A DNA stretch of 64,000 nucleotides from Deroplatys truncata (Eukaryota; Arthropoda; Insecta; Mantodea; Mantidae). The number at the start of each line of letters is the position of its first letter. The stretch's first letter is position 1. The notes beneath the pieces were generated by a model. It did no database searches and had not been told where the DNA came from. It saw only the letters and a list, made by a program, of their open reading frames with translations. This document shows positions 35,702-47,700 of the stretch, piece by piece. The translations under genes were made by a program, and so were the position numbers. The stretch is from assembly GCA_030765065.1 (NCBI GenBank), contig CM060986.1:79105573-79169572 (forward strand). Reading direction: 5' to 3'.

Positions 35702-36640
35702 GTAAGTATTTGCTAAAACATTAGCAAAACCCTATAAATGCAAAAGCAATAGAGCTATGAAAGGTTCCAGAAGAACTTGAATAAGCAACTGCTCTATTCG
35801 AGTTGGTTTTAAACAAGAAAAGACTTATGACAGTTCCTGAAGAGGTATGTTTTAGTGTGGTTTCGGTGGCAACCTCCCCTCTGCTGTCGCTCTAGCCAGT
35901 AAGGTCGCATCATCCTCCTTTCCCTTCATCTACAAACTGAGCTTGGGGGCATGTTGTCATGTTATACTACGTTGTGCTCGTAGAACGTACTTTAAATCTG
36001 CATACTAGCTTTCTAACACATCCCGGCAACGCTATTGCTCCACTTCCCTGATGTGCAATGGCGGCTGCTATATAAGAGCGCAAGAGCACATGAATACTCT
36101 TAATTTTGACACCTTGCGGATTTATTGGTTTTTCCTTTAAATACTATTAAACATAAGGTATGTGCGGTCATTTAAAATCTATAGCGTTTAAAACTACCGC
36201 GCTACTGCTCTAAACTCAATGAAATGTGCCAACAGGATCAACAGCACATCTTGACTTGTGTGCGTTGGTTTTGCGCATGCGCAATTGGTGTGATGTAATT
36301 ACCTTATGAGCCAAATACATACGCGTAGTGCACACTTGAAAACGTGCACGAAACTTTTTCCGGGCTGTTTCCATCCTATCACTACAATTTTACATGAATA
36401 CCACAAGATGGTAGCACTAGGACAGAAGTAGGTAACGTGCATGAGCGCTGAAACTTTTCCCGTTTATGTCAGACCATCCATACTCTCAACTGCAATAATT
36501 TATTTGCACATTACTTCGTTGTTGTGAAGTAAACTCTAAAACGCTGTACTTAATTATGTACAAAACAACAAAGTCCAACAAACATCCCTTTCTTTAGCCA
36601 GACAACTTATGCATGATTATTTATTGTCATTTTCATCCTC
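35702..36640. other. Intron DNA; nothing firmly recognised
   Basis: The stretch is more GC-balanced than its surroundings and contains gctgctatataagagcgcaa at about 36065, a TATA-like string. No transcript or coding evidence supports a promoter. It may be part of an unrecognised repeat. Confidence 0.35.
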
Positions 36641-36644
36641 CGTA

Positions 36645-36920
36645 GTGGTTACCACGCTAGTTTCTTGGTTCCCAAGGTCGCGGGTTTAAACCCGGCGGAT
36701 GGCGATGGCTTTTTTAAGGCGTAAAATCCTTAGCATGGCTTCCTTCGGATGGGAAGTAAAGCCGGTGGTCCCGTGTCGTAGATTTACGGCAAGTAAAAGA
36801 ACCTCAAGCTTGATAAAGAGCTCTCTGAGCAAAATTACCGGCCTTTCACGTCCAATATAGAATGGGACGCTAAGGACCACAGCAGTTAAAGAGCATCCAT
36901 AAATAAAACTCAATTTAATT
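36645..36920 (+). mobile_element. tRNA-derived SINE family B, longer copy
   Basis: The head (cgtagtggttaccacgctag, gcgggtttaaaccc) is followed by aaaatccttagcatggcttc, ggaagtaaagccggtggtcc, cgtgtcgtagatttacggca and aaaagaacctcaagcttg, then aaattaccggcctttcacg. It extends about 90 bp beyond the end of the minus-strand copy at 15285-15468. Confidence 0.85.
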
Positions 36921-38176
36921 TAATTTTTATTATTGTTATTAGAAGTGGCTGCAGTTATGTCAATTTGTTCATAATTATAACTATTACGCAACAGATACTA
37001 TTTCACATTTTCAGGGCTGACTCCAAAACATCCAACATGTATACTCATGAGCTGCTACTGCTGATATGAGAACTGTCACAAGTTACTTCTTGTTTAAATG
37101 CTACTGTATAAATAAATGAAAATAAAAGGTTGTATTGCACTATGCTTGGCAAAAGGTGGTTTACAACAATGACATGCTCACATCATTGGAAGTGTCATTA
37201 GTGTGTCTTTTGTTAGACACATTAATGCTTGAATGCGAAAAGGGAAACTTTAGTAATTTTGTACATATGTATTTCACTTTGCTTTCGTCACTTCATTGAC
37301 ACCCCAAACCTGAATTTTGAAGACTGAATAGCAACACAATCACGCCAGTAATAAACGGTTTGTTCAGGTTTAGTGATTACTTCAAGGAAACGTTCTGTGT
37401 CATTTTGATGGAAAATGTTACAATATAAGCAATTGTTGAAATACCCGTGTTTTTGTTCCTGTTGTGTTAATTTGTTTCTTTATGTTAGGTACCAAAGCTT
37501 CTCTCTTAGGACTTGAATGGATTTATCATACACATGTCTCATGTAGTAAGATACAAAGTTTTTCGTGGAAAAAACTTGGACCACCATTTTTGTACTGAAG
37601 CATTTACATTCAAAACATGATTTTGTGCAGTTCTAAGTGGTCAAGTTCAAGCGTATCTGTTGTGAGAAGAAAAATAATTGTCGTGTAAGAAATTTTAGGA
37701 TTCTCTTGTAGATAAGGCAAATAAATAATATTGAAAAATTACCGTAACTCCTTGAATGCACAAGAAATCAAAATGTTATACATAACAAAATTTGAATTAT
37801 AAAAAAGAAGCGTTTAAGAATAAGCTTTTATTATGTAGTGTTTTTCGCAAAACTTAGTAATTAGCAACTTTTTGGCTTCATATTGTATTGCACACCTTAC
37901 GTTCCCGCTTTAAACAAAGTAAATAAGATGTCACATAGATTAATGTGTGTTATATATATTTTCATACCAGTTGATTTAGCCTTGTTCTTGAGCTCCAAAG
38001 CAAGAAATATACACACAAACAGAAGTTTTTACATATATTTCGTTTTCTTTACTGTGCTCTATTATTATTTGTTTTTGTAACTTCAAATAACTTTTTCATG
38101 CTGTGTAGGGCTTCTCCGCAACATGTAACCGTTATCTAAATAATGTATAGAAATTAATACACATTGTGCATTTATA
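36921..38176. other. Intron DNA; nothing recognised
   Basis: AT-rich, no coding signature, no repeat I can match inside the window. Confidence 0.4.
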
Positions 38177-40072
38177 CAAGGGTCACCCTATAAGTAATGT
38201 CCCACCTTTTTCCGAATAATAAAGATACAGGAAAATGTGATACTTTGAGAGCAAATTGTTTGATGTTTCCCGCGTGTACGTGCACGTTTCAGTTTCGTCC
38301 TGTAGATATGTAGCAGCAGGAAGGTTTTACAAGCATGAGTGATGTCTGTTACAAACAACGTGCAGTTATTCAATTTCTCATTGCGTAAAAAGAAGTAGTG
38401 GGGAGTATTCAATATTCACAAACGCTTGTGTAATATCTATGGAATTTCTGCAGTAAACAAGAGTTGGTACCTGGCATCATGCCCAATTCACAATGGAACG
38501 ACATTCGACACGACATTGCACCTCAAAATCTATAGTATTCACAATTAGGCGATACAGTGTAACATTGCCGTACAAAGCTCAGATGAAACCACACAGATTT
38601 TCGTCGTATTTTTGTATGCATTTGTATTCAATTCATACAACTCAGGGTGATTTAATATTTCTTGTAAAAGAAAAGAATGCATTTCCTTGTAAGTTGATGT
38701 TATCTTAAAAAGAATATACAAAACTAATTCTGTGAATGCTGCCATAAAGCTCAAATTAACCGCAATTCAACTTTCGTCGCACGAATTTTGTGGCGTTCGT
38801 GTTGAATTTGTATTGGTCAATCGTCTTGTCGCACATGTCACGGCACCAGCGTCGCTTCATTGTGAATTAGGCCTCGCTGCAGGAATTACGATTCGGCATT
38901 TGCCACTGGTGCTGTCGGTCAGCAAAGGAAGTGTGGATGCAAATATTCATGCTTATGGACACTCAAAATTATGTGCACGGTGGGTTCTTGATGTCTTACA
39001 GTGGAGTATAAATTTAAAAGAAAAGGTATTTCTTCTGATTCATTTAAATATTATGAAGCTGTTTCGAACTGTCACAGGTCATGAAACCTGGGTTATTCGT
39101 GTCGAGCGTGGATCAAAAACACAATAGATGGAATGCATCCTTACTCTCCAGAGAAGAAAAAACTTAAAAGCAAGTCCTTCAGCCGGTAACGTCATGTTCA
39201 CTGTGTTTTGGGACTGTAAATAACTCCGACTGACAGTGATTCTCGATTATGTAATACGAAAGAGTAGTGCTGCCAATTCAGAAGTATATGTCAACACTCA
39301 ATACATTAACTGTACTCGAGTAACGTTTCCAACAACTTAGGTGCCATAACAATCCCAGAGACGTTTTGATTTCACATGATAATGCTCGTCCTCAGATATG
39401 TTTGAGAACATCTGAACACATAAAATTAGGTTGAACAGTCCTACACCAACCATTCTAATAGCCCTGTCCTGGCTCCTCCTTTCATTTATTTGGGCCACTG
39501 TTATTTGTGGAAGACATTTTGAAGACGATGAGGATGTGATTCGTGCAGTAAAAACTGGTTCCGTAACCAGAGTAAGTGCATACACCTCTTCATGTCTTGC
39601 TAGAGGAAGACCATAGAATTAGAAATAGAATTGTGTGGAAATATAGAGTATGTAGATAAAACATCATTATTTCATATGTTTACAGTGCATTTTGTGGCAT
39701 GAAAATATACAGATCTATAAGCACATATGAGTTTTTTAAGAAAAGTAAAAGATTGTACCATACTGGATCAAATACGAAACGAAGAATTAAGCGCATGCTT
39801 AAGATATGTTCCATTAATGAACGTATACAGGAAAATAAACAAAATGGATACAAAATTCTAAAAAAATGGGGAATAAATAGAAAATATATTCCAACAAATA
39901 AAATACAAACCAGAAGGAAGATGAGAAATAGGACGACCTAAAATAGGAAGAGATGGCTGGAATGAAGATGAAACGGCCTGCAAGTCTGATTCTTAATAGC
40001 GAAGAAGAAGAAAAGAAAAGGAGACTTTTTAAGGAAAAACTTTAGGGGCATTACTTATTGAATGACCCTCAC
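38177..40072 (+). mobile_element. Mariner relic (DD34D group), enlarged
   Basis: The left end, caagggtcaccctataagta, pairs with an inverted right end, tgagggtcattcaataagta. The left target TA is at 38175-38176, and the right flank now reads CA (TG inverted). Decayed plus-strand frames give LCARWVLDVLQ and TVTGHETWVIRVERGSKTQ, the first Asp region (38732-39127), a QPVTSCSLCFGTV-like segment, ISHDNARPQ, the second Asp (about 39366), and FGPLLFVEDILKTM-type text near 39490-39550. At 1.9 kb it is about 600 bp longer than a mariner. The extra DNA at about 39640-40010 is probably a later insertion. Confidence 0.8.
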
Positions 40073-40092
40073 ATCTTAAGCATTTACTTTAA

Positions 40093-40560
40093 CAGGGCGA
40101 GCTGGCGTCGTGGTAACGTGTGCAACTTGCATTCCGGGTTCGATTCCCGGCGACCGTCCACTCTGACCCAAGGGTTTTTCGTAGTTTCTCCGGGTCTGCA
40201 GGAGAATGCTGGAATGGTTCATCTTTTACCACGACTGTCCCCCCTAATCCTGCACCGATCTACCGCCTTGTCATCTGTTTCAGGTGTTCGGCGGGTTGCG
40301 GTTGGACGGTGGTTGTGCGCTCTGTGAAAGTTTCATCCTGTCGTATCCAGGGACTGCTCGGCTGGAATCCATTCTCTGGGTGCTTTTGGGTGGGAGCTCC
40401 TTCGGGGGACCCCCGGAGGCTCGGGGCCCAATAGAATGAGCTTGGGCGGCGTTGGAGTTGTTCAAACTGGAAATATTATGAACTCCATCGGTGCGTGCGC
40501 TCGTCGACATCCGTATCCGGTCGCCCTTCGGGTCTCTCCCTTCATCCCTCTCTCCCAGTA
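40093..40560 (+). mobile_element. tRNA-derived SINE family A, long copy
   Basis: The head (gcgagctggcgtcgtggtaac, cgggttcgattccc) is followed by gtagtttctccgggtctgca, ggtgttcggcgggttgcggt, a GC-rich block near 40390-40430 and tcaaactggaaatattatg at about 40460. The overall order is as in the copy at 10880-11425. Confidence 0.85.
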
Positions 40561-40888
40561 GTCACAGTAGAAGCACACCTAATGACCTGCATGCAGTGCT
40601 CTGCCCCGATTTCGTGGTTTTCTTTCGTTCTCGCTACCTTTTACATACTTTCTCTTTATAATTTGGGGGAATTAACTAAAAGTCAATTGTGAGAATATTA
40701 AATCCAAATAATGTTAAACTAGATTTATCCTCTGCCACAGTAAACTAATACAATGATTCACGATTTATGAATCAGATATGAACATATGACCCAATAGTTC
40801 ACGATTAATTATATAGTGAACTCCATAACTGTTTCAAAAAATAAATACATCTGCTTTATCTCCAAGTAAAAATTTAAATAACGCATTC

Positions 40889-41084
40889 TAGTGATGGGAC
40901 AATACCACTATTTCTCCATACTCGATACCAGTGCTGATATTTGAGCACCGATACCCAATACTCGGTACTCACTTTATAAAAGAGGTAAAGGCAATAACTT
41001 GTTCACTGAATTATGTTATTAGTAATTTTCTGTGCGTAAACGCATATAATCCAGACTAATCAAGACAACTACTACTACAACTGC

Positions 41085-41130
<46 letters not shown>

Positions 41131-42476
41131 TTATTTACTCTGCTTGTTATGTAGCCATATTTTGTGTTAAAACTTCTTTTAAATGATTTTGGCATCTTCA
41201 AAACATAAATTAATATATATTTTACATAAAACTCAAACACTCGTAAAAAAATCCATGCACTGTATTATCTCACGTCTTAAGTTCTGATTTGTTTCTGCTG
41301 GATTTACAGATTTTGGAGTAGGCAAATGTAATGAGCGAGAGTGAGTTACCAAACCAGGCTATTGCAAAAACATGATTTAGTGTGTCAGCTAAATCAGCAT
41401 CATTCACAACTCAGTTAACACTGTATGCTACATGCTATTTTTTATTTAGAAACAAGTGTCTATAGAATGTTGCATCGACAGGAAACGCAGTCACGGTTCA
41501 TCAAGAACTATAGACCAGCTACTCTTTGGAGACACGTGCGAGGGAATAATGTGAAGTTTCGACTCCTTTCATTCTGTATCTAACATTAAGTTAAACGCAA
41601 CCACTTTCCATAATGCAAAACTTATACATTTGAAAGTTGCACCACTGGGCTTTTCCCATACCCAGAGGTGTTAAATATTGTGGAAAGGACTATTGCGTAG
41701 GAGTTAGGAATTGAAAAGAATCACCGCCACGTATGTTAACAATTTATTATAAGGTGTTGCATTTGTTAACAATTCCATCATCAGCTTGCTTTAACATTTT
41801 AAAAGTTTTCTGATTTACAAAAATATGCTCGGAGACGGCACTCTTTCACATTTTTACAATTTAAGTTGCCCTACAAATTGAGAACATTGCTGAAACAGCG
41901 ACTAATACAATGCAAATGTGAATTTAGAAACACCAAGAGTAAAAAGGTTAAATTTTGTAGCTTACCAAACAGTTGAAAATAATTTAGAAAATCCAAAAAG
42001 ATTACTCTTTGTGGTTTACCAAATCTCGCCGTCACAAAACCAGAACACAAGTCTGGGTGCTATCCACTAGGTCCCTGGCCGAAGAGTGCCTTGCTGCCTG
42101 CCCATGAGTTGCTGAAGTTAACCACGAGCGTGATGGCACTGGCGTCAATGGCGTGAAGCAAACCAACCAATAGTAACTCTGCACGACGCTTTAAGTTGTG
42201 GAATCACAGCCTACTGGTGTAGTGGGCTGTGTGTGGAATGATGAATTGCGACATGCATGCGATATCTTTCTCGAAGCTTCGGATGTTAACTGTTTCTCTC
42301 GATGAACCACGTCATCATTTCCGAAGCATTGGGCCGTTCTCAAGCTGGTTGAATAAGCCATGACCAAGGGGAGGGGGGAAACGGTACAAAGATCGAAAGA
42401 GTATCTCATTAGACATACTTTGATACACCTGTATCGAGAGTTTCGAAGTATCGACTGTATCGAGGTCTCATTCCTA
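40889..42476. mobile_element. Non-autonomous hAT-like element, 1.6 kb
   Basis: The left end tagtgatgggacaatacc and inverted right end taggaatgagacctcgat resemble hAT termini. Subterminal regions carry repeated tcgatac motifs on both sides. The flanks acgcattc (40881-40888) and atacattc (42477-42484) match in 6 of 8 bases, fitting a decayed 8-bp duplication. No transposase is inside. An (AAT)n microsatellite sits at 41087-41131. The right end is 138 bp before receptor exon 4. Confidence 0.75.
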
Positions 42477-42613
42477 ATACATTCTAATTATTTATATACC
42501 TCATCCACTTGTCTATTACCCAAGTATACTTTTCCATAGTCTCTTGTACTAGAACATATAAGCTTGAAGCCTTTTCTTAATATAGTTTCAAAGGGATTTT
42601 CTTTTGTTTACAG

Positions 42614-42779
42614 AGCCTGTAGCAACATTTACATACTTCTATGGACCTATGGCTTTTCTCCTTGGTATAAACCTGGTGCTATTCCTGTATACAGCTTCCA
42701 AAATAATATCTGTGCAAAAGGACACAGCGATTCTGAATAATGCTGGATCTGCAAATTCTCACCAAAAAGATAAACAGAG
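42614..42779 (+). CDS. Methuselah-like GPCR, exon 4 of 5 (TM5, ICL3)
   Basis: This exon follows ttttgtttacag and is followed by gtaatc. It enters in phase 1 and leaves in phase 2. It encodes residues 236-290: TM5 about 240-262 with the family motif YGPMxFLLGINLVLF, then a polar third intracellular loop rich in Asn, Gln, Lys and Ser. Two non-autonomous hAT-like elements end 138 bp before and begin 155 bp after it, so the exon sits in a small island of unique DNA. Confidence 0.9.
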
Positions 42780-42933
42780 GTAATCAATGAAAAGGTCTTA
42801 AACTACTACACCAATGATGGTACACAATAATGAAAAAGCATGTACAACTATACTGTTTGATTTATATTTTAGGATCTGAGGTAGGATGAGATGATAATGC
42901 ATTTACAGTATAATGAAGATTTTTACACCTTAC

Positions 42934-43063
42934 TAGGTTACCAGATTGTTTTAATGAAATGTGGGACACTAGTGGTCTAAAATGTAGGAGATTACACAAA
43001 AAGTAGGGAGTTATATAAAATGTTAAACGTAGGAAAATCAAACTCCAAACCTAAGTTAGTCCT

Positions 43064-43117
<54 letters not shown>

Positions 43118-43533
43118 AGTATTACATTTTCTTTAGGATTCATATAAAAAGAGTAACAGCGCTGTCAAAGAACCTTAACAATTATACTTGTATAAAGCAC
43201 ATATTTTATACAAAACATCTGCCTTTCACATACAATCATGACATTCTACACAACTTAAATGTTTAAAGTTATATTTTACTAGAAGAATATCTCTTACTGA
43301 GTCAATTAAATCAAGGCTTATTTCTTTCGTTTGTCTACAGTGTTGGTATCAGCGAATAAGTCCTCTCAACATTAGTGTTGCGTGCAGGATTAGCAAAGTA
43401 ATTCCACTGTTTTCAACAAATATTTTTCTGATCCTTCTGGAGTTGATAATCAATTTGAAATAATGAATTAAGACCTTCCAGAAATCCCCTCAACACCGGA
43501 TGTCCGGAAGTTTTTGAACGCCTGGTAACCCTA
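42934..43533. mobile_element. Non-autonomous hAT-like element, 600 bp
   Basis: The ends are taggttaccag at left and tagggttaccagg inverted at right. The flanks caccttac (42926-42933) and cacctaac (43534-43541) match in 7 of 8 bases, an 8-bp target duplication. The interior has an (AT)n tract at 43068-43112 and no coding capacity. It begins 155 bp after receptor exon 4. Confidence 0.75.
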
Positions 43534-43541
43534 CACCTAAC

Positions 43542-44325
43542 AAATATAAGCTGCAGTTACGAAAGTGATGATAAATATGTGCATTAAGTTTCAGGGCTCT
43601 TTTGTGGCTTTTTCTTTCTTTCTTTGTTTGTTTCTTTTATTGTGCCGTTTTGCTCAATTTTAAGCTGACAACTTGGATTGGAAAAGGGCTAAAATTGGAG
43701 AACAGAAATAGCATTACATTGTGACATAATTACACTTACAAAATATTCCACAGCAACAGAACATAAAGATACTTCATTAAATCACAGAACATTGGGCCAC
43801 CCTTCTCTTTCATTTTTACCCATCCTTTCTTTTTAAGTTTGATTAAACATTTTATTAACACATTTTTTCATTTTTTGTGAGTGATGTTTACAATATGTTT
43901 GCATGCATTTAGTAGGGCAAATTTGCTGTAATACCTAAAATTACCGTAAAAAGTGGATTTTCCTCTAATAGAGGAAAACAAATGTGAAAGTCAAGAGTTA
44001 TTAATGCTTTTATTGGACATTCTCATTAACACTCCTATGACTTCGCTTATTTATTTCTCCATCTGTTTAAAACATATGTTGGTGACATCGTCAGGTATTA
44101 TACCAAGTGGCCCAAAGAAACCGTTCTTTGCAGTTTCATGTTTTCGCATACATAAGTAGAAAAGAAGATGCCGCGTTACGGATTTTTAAAGGGGCAGCAA
44201 GGTACGAAGCGAAAGGTCACTGAGGTAGTGCATGCTCTGTGCATGTGTTATCTTCGTGGCTTTATACTGATATGCGTCGCGTGGTAGCCTGCTTGCAGTT
44301 CGAGCCAGGCCATTCAAGCAAACAG
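43542..44325. other. Intron DNA; nothing recognised
   Basis: It includes a T-rich stretch at about 43600-43650 and a short frame at 43953-44159 without family resemblance. Confidence 0.4.
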
Positions 44326-44329
44326 GTAA

Positions 44330-45350
44330 CATGTGACATGTTCATAAGCAATAAATACACGGATGTGGTTATGATGTATGGAAAGACACACCGAAATGCG
44401 GCTGAGACTCGAAGACTGTATACTGAACCTTTTCCGACGCTTTCTGCTCGCCTTATTCGACGTACAGAGATGCAATTAAGAACCGATGGATCATTCCAGA
44501 TATTATTATTTGTTAACCGTTAGCTTTTCTCAACGTAATTAAGTCAAAGAAGAACTGCAACTGAGCTGGGAGTTCAAGGACTTCAACACAACGGATTTTG
44601 AAGGAGCGGAAATGGTATCCCTATAAAATGCAATTACACAAACAGCTTTATGGGAACTATTTCCATAATCGCATACCTGTTTGCACAAGGCAGAAAATAA
44701 ACGAAAATCTGGATTTCACTAGGCTGTACTTTATGGGAATATGAATACTATTTCATCAATGATTCCAATGCAAACAAACATAGTCTCCATTATTGGGCTC
44801 CTGCGAATCCTCACTGGTTACGACCACAACACGAGCAGGCTCAGTGGGGTGTTGGGTAGACAACATAATTGTCCCAGTTTATTTGGCTCCTATGCATATT
44901 GGTGAGCTTTATTTGTTATTCCTCCAAAATGAGCTGAATACTGAGAACCTCCTAGAACACGTCTCATTTAAGTTAGTTCTAAATCACTGGTTTCAGCACA
45001 ATGGTGCACCATCTCATTATTCTGGAGTAAAAGAAAATCTCTACAATGTATACCCCGGACGATGAATAGGTCTGGTTGCATTCGGTGGCCAGAGAGATCA
45101 TCTCCTGGATTATTTTTTCCTTTCTTATGAGGATATATCAAAGCCAGGGTTTACGAAACGAAACCATAAAATTCAGTCATTTTAAAGGAAAGGATGCCAT
45201 CTTTGTGCTTCAATATCAGAAGAAATGTAAAGTCATGTCCGTGCTGGTACTGAGAGGCTCTTACATCAATGCATCTGCCAAGGAGGACATGTATTTGAAC
45301 ATGTTTATTATGAATGATGCATTAACCGAAGATCATTCAACTCTAACGTA
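44330..45350 (+). pseudogene. Transposase relic, mariner-class
   Basis: Plus-strand pieces in three frames follow the order of a known mariner-class transposase. They are TDVVMMYGKTHRNAAETRRL with EPFPTLSARLIRRTE (helix-turn-helix region, 44356-44480); HYWAPANPHWLRPQHEQAQW and VGW (about 44790-44860); then FQHNGAPSHYSGVKENLYNV and YPGR (second-Asp region, 44990-45063), followed by a RWIGRGG-like trace. Many breaks are present. Terminal repeats were not found, so the limits are approximate. Confidence 0.75.
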
Positions 45351-45359
45351 GCTTTAAAG

Positions 45360-45585
45360 GAACATAAATGTATAAGAAATAGCACTTTGTTTAATCTTGT
45401 CAACTTGGTAGCAGCAATTGCTGCCATATTGTCATACTGATTGTAGATGAACTGTAATGTAATTATATGACTGAGCACGTGTGCTCAAGTTTTTGCACAC
45501 CGGCAATCCTGAATTCCTGTTTATAAGCGAATTGCTTATTAAATAACCGATAACACACACGCGCGCGCACACACAGTCATGCAGT
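45360..45585. other. Short stretch with a CA/CG tract
   Basis: (CA)(CG) low-complexity DNA lies at about 45552-45575, directly beside a SINE head. Nothing else is seen. Confidence 0.4.
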
Positions 45586-45715
45586 TCAGATCCTGGGCAT
45601 ACCATGAAATATTCTTGATTAAAGAAAACTTTTTCGTGCCCAGCCGGAAATCGAACCCGGGACCCGTCACATAGCAGGCAGGTGCTCTACCGATTGAGCT
45701 GCGTGATCAGTCATA
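45586..45715 (-). mobile_element. tRNA-like SINE head (not a tRNA gene)
   Basis: The reverse complement gives a good A box (agctcaatcggtagagcac) and B box (cgggttcgatttccgg). The anticodon arm does not pair, and there is no matching acceptor stem. The downstream text gctgggcacgaaaaagtttt belongs to the body. Confidence 0.65.
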
Positions 45716-45892
45716 GCACTTAGTGTTTGTTTTCAAGTTTCAAGCATAGTCTTTCATTTAGCAAGGTCTCCTCTCTGGCGGTATGGAGTCTCCTTTACAG
45801 TTCTGCTTAGGCAAACCTTTTGGCATCCGCGCCCTCCTGCATAAACAAACTTCAAGGAAGAACGGCTTGTGAGGGCCACCTGGTATATATAA

Positions 45893-46375
45893 AAATCTGA
45901 TGTGTTACTTTACTGACTTTATCTACCCATTCTTCAACAAACTATTCTTACAAAAGCTTATTCTTCTACCTGCTTCTTATTCATCGATATAAACATTATA
46001 AAATGGATTTATTACATATTTCCTTGTAGTTATAAGGGTTTTGGGGGAATATAGTAGGCTAAAGCAATGGTAAAACCTTTTAGAGTCGGTAGCTATGCCA
46101 TGGCTTTGAAATTTTATTCTCCTTGCATGACCACGAGGGGGGAGCATTTGAAAATTCAAACAAATAACAAATAATCTCTCAAAAATAACTAATGCCAAAG
46201 AACTGTTTGCCATAACTTGTGTGCTTCAACAAGGTGTACATTTTTTGTGCTAGGATTTTGTATATTTTTACGGTTTAAAAATTATACAAAAGTTATTCGG
46301 AAAGAAGACTACTTCACAGAACTATTACCCGAAATTTTAAGATATAAATGTTATTTGTCATTAAAACATCTTAAA
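45893..46375 (-). repeat. Repeat R, right half, minus orientation
   Basis: It starts with aaatctgatgtgttac and a gactttatctacc block, the inverted end of R. It then follows the R order backwards through gttataagggttttg-type and aaaattattc blocks until similarity fades at about 46375. The TG tract and left half are missing. It ends about 280 bp before receptor exon 5. Confidence 0.65.
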
Positions 46376-46658
46376 CATATGGTATTTTAATCAAAACTTA
46401 GCAGGAAGTCCTTAGAAAAGTAAGCTTTGTGGAAGTAATTTGTAGGAACAACTATGAAAATAAATTGTAATTGGTAGAAAAACTCGTCTGACTGCTACAC
46501 ATAAGATTTTTGGTTTAAGAGCGTACAAATAAATGTATTGCAACACATGGGTGATGCTGAATGTATTGTCAGTAGTGTATGGTATAACAATGACAAATAT
46601 TTTTAATAGGATTGCAATAATCTTACCTACATTTCAAAATCAAAATTATTATTTTCAG

Positions 46659-47010
46659 ACTGGTGCTGTATGTGAAGCTGTTCTGCCTGATGGGCATTAC
46701 CTGGGTTATGGAGATAATATCATGGGCTGCAGGCGGCCCTGATTATTACTGGTATGTCACAGATGCAGTAAATATGCTGCGTGCTATCTTCATCTTTATT
46801 ATCTTCTGCTGCAAGAGGACAGTGTTGCTATTACTGAGGGCTAAGATGAGGACATGGTTGCCTTGTTGGTGTGCTAGGAAGATTACAAGAAGTCGGGGAG
46901 GCAAAGGACTCTCGCTCACATCCTTACCAACAAGTTCATTTCGATTGTCGTACATAACAAGCTTTAAAAAAAGCAGTAGAAGACCTAGCCAAGAAACCCA
47001 ACCGGTGTAA
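46659..47010 (+). CDS. Methuselah-like GPCR, exon 5 of 5 (TM6, TM7, cytoplasmic tail, stop)
   Basis: This terminal exon follows attattttcag. It supplies the last base of Arg291, then residues 292-407 and a TAA at 47008-47010. TM6 is about 292-312 with the diagnostic LFCLMGITWVMEIISW run. TM7 is about 322-345 (YYWYVTDAVNMLRAIFIF). The tail of about 60 residues is basic and serine-rich, with a CWC cluster just after the membrane that could be palmitoylated (inference). The combined length of 407 residues without the N-terminal ectodomain fits the roughly 500-residue or longer family members. The exon looks intact, with no stop or frameshift, so the gene appears functional as far as it can be read. 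Confidence 0.9.
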
Positions 47011-47099
47011 ATCAGCTTTAAGTTTGCAGTCTAAACTGTATGAAGTATATTTAATTTATGTATTAAGATGGACTATATCCTGAGTTACTATTAGAAGAT

Positions 47100-47105
47100 A
47101 TTAAA
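47100..47105 (+). promoter_or_regulatory. Possible polyadenylation signal of the receptor gene
   Basis: The ATTAAA variant lies 90 bp after the receptor stop codon. It is the nearest plausible signal before repeat DNA begins at about 47225. No cDNA is available, so this is only a candidate. Confidence 0.3.
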
Positions 47106-47224
47106 TCATCTTACTGCTTACACTTTGGGAGGTACTCGGATCATCAGAAATGCTTAGCTAAGGTTTTTAGATGCAGCTTTTTCTGAAATCGTTGTTCTGC
47201 AGTCCTATGATCTCCTAAATATCT

Positions 47225-47500
47225 TTTGTAAGTAGGGTTTAACGTCCGTTCTTTTTGCAAACGACCCCAAAGGCGGTGTACATTGCTGATACATGAAATG
47301 AAATGGTAATTAGGAAAGGAAATTTGGGAAGGAAACGTCCCAGGCCTAAGTTTAGGGTACCTCCCTGGTATTTGCCAGTTACGAGGACTGAGGAAAACCT
47401 GAAACAAAAACAGTCAGGGAGGACAGTCCTAATGAGATTTGAGCACCAGACAGCCCGATCACGACTTCATTCCTTAACGACCGGCCCATCTATGTCGGTG
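47225..47500 (-). mobile_element. tRNA-derived SINE, family C/A-like, minus strand
   Basis: The reverse complement begins with gatgggccggtcgttaagga and reads through ttcaggttttcctcagtcct, cgtaactggcaaataccagg and a tail of gaacggacgttaaaccctac. It lies just downstream of the receptor gene. The B box is degraded. Confidence 0.65.
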
Positions 47501-47700
47501 CTCTCTTCGGTGCAGCTTACTGCTCAGAGTTAATTAAATCTTTGTCTTAATGATCCTGCTAAACAGCATTTAAATCTTGCTATGTGCGCATATATGAGTA
47601 TACTTTCAAACTGCTTTACATCCTAGAGATAACTTACAGGAAGAAAACTCACTATGTACTATACATGAAAACAGATTCACAAAAAATGTATAATTAGGTA

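Noticed and set aside
36060-36090. TATA-like string suggesting a promoter
   Set aside because: No downstream coding sequence or initiator evidence. It lies within a receptor intron and may be repeat-derived.
43068-43112. (AT)n palindrome as a cruciform or origin-like structure
   Set aside because: It is a simple microsatellite inside a non-autonomous hAT element.
45640-45705. tRNA gene candidate on the minus strand
   Set aside because: A and B boxes are good, but the anticodon stem and acceptor stem do not pair. It is a SINE head.
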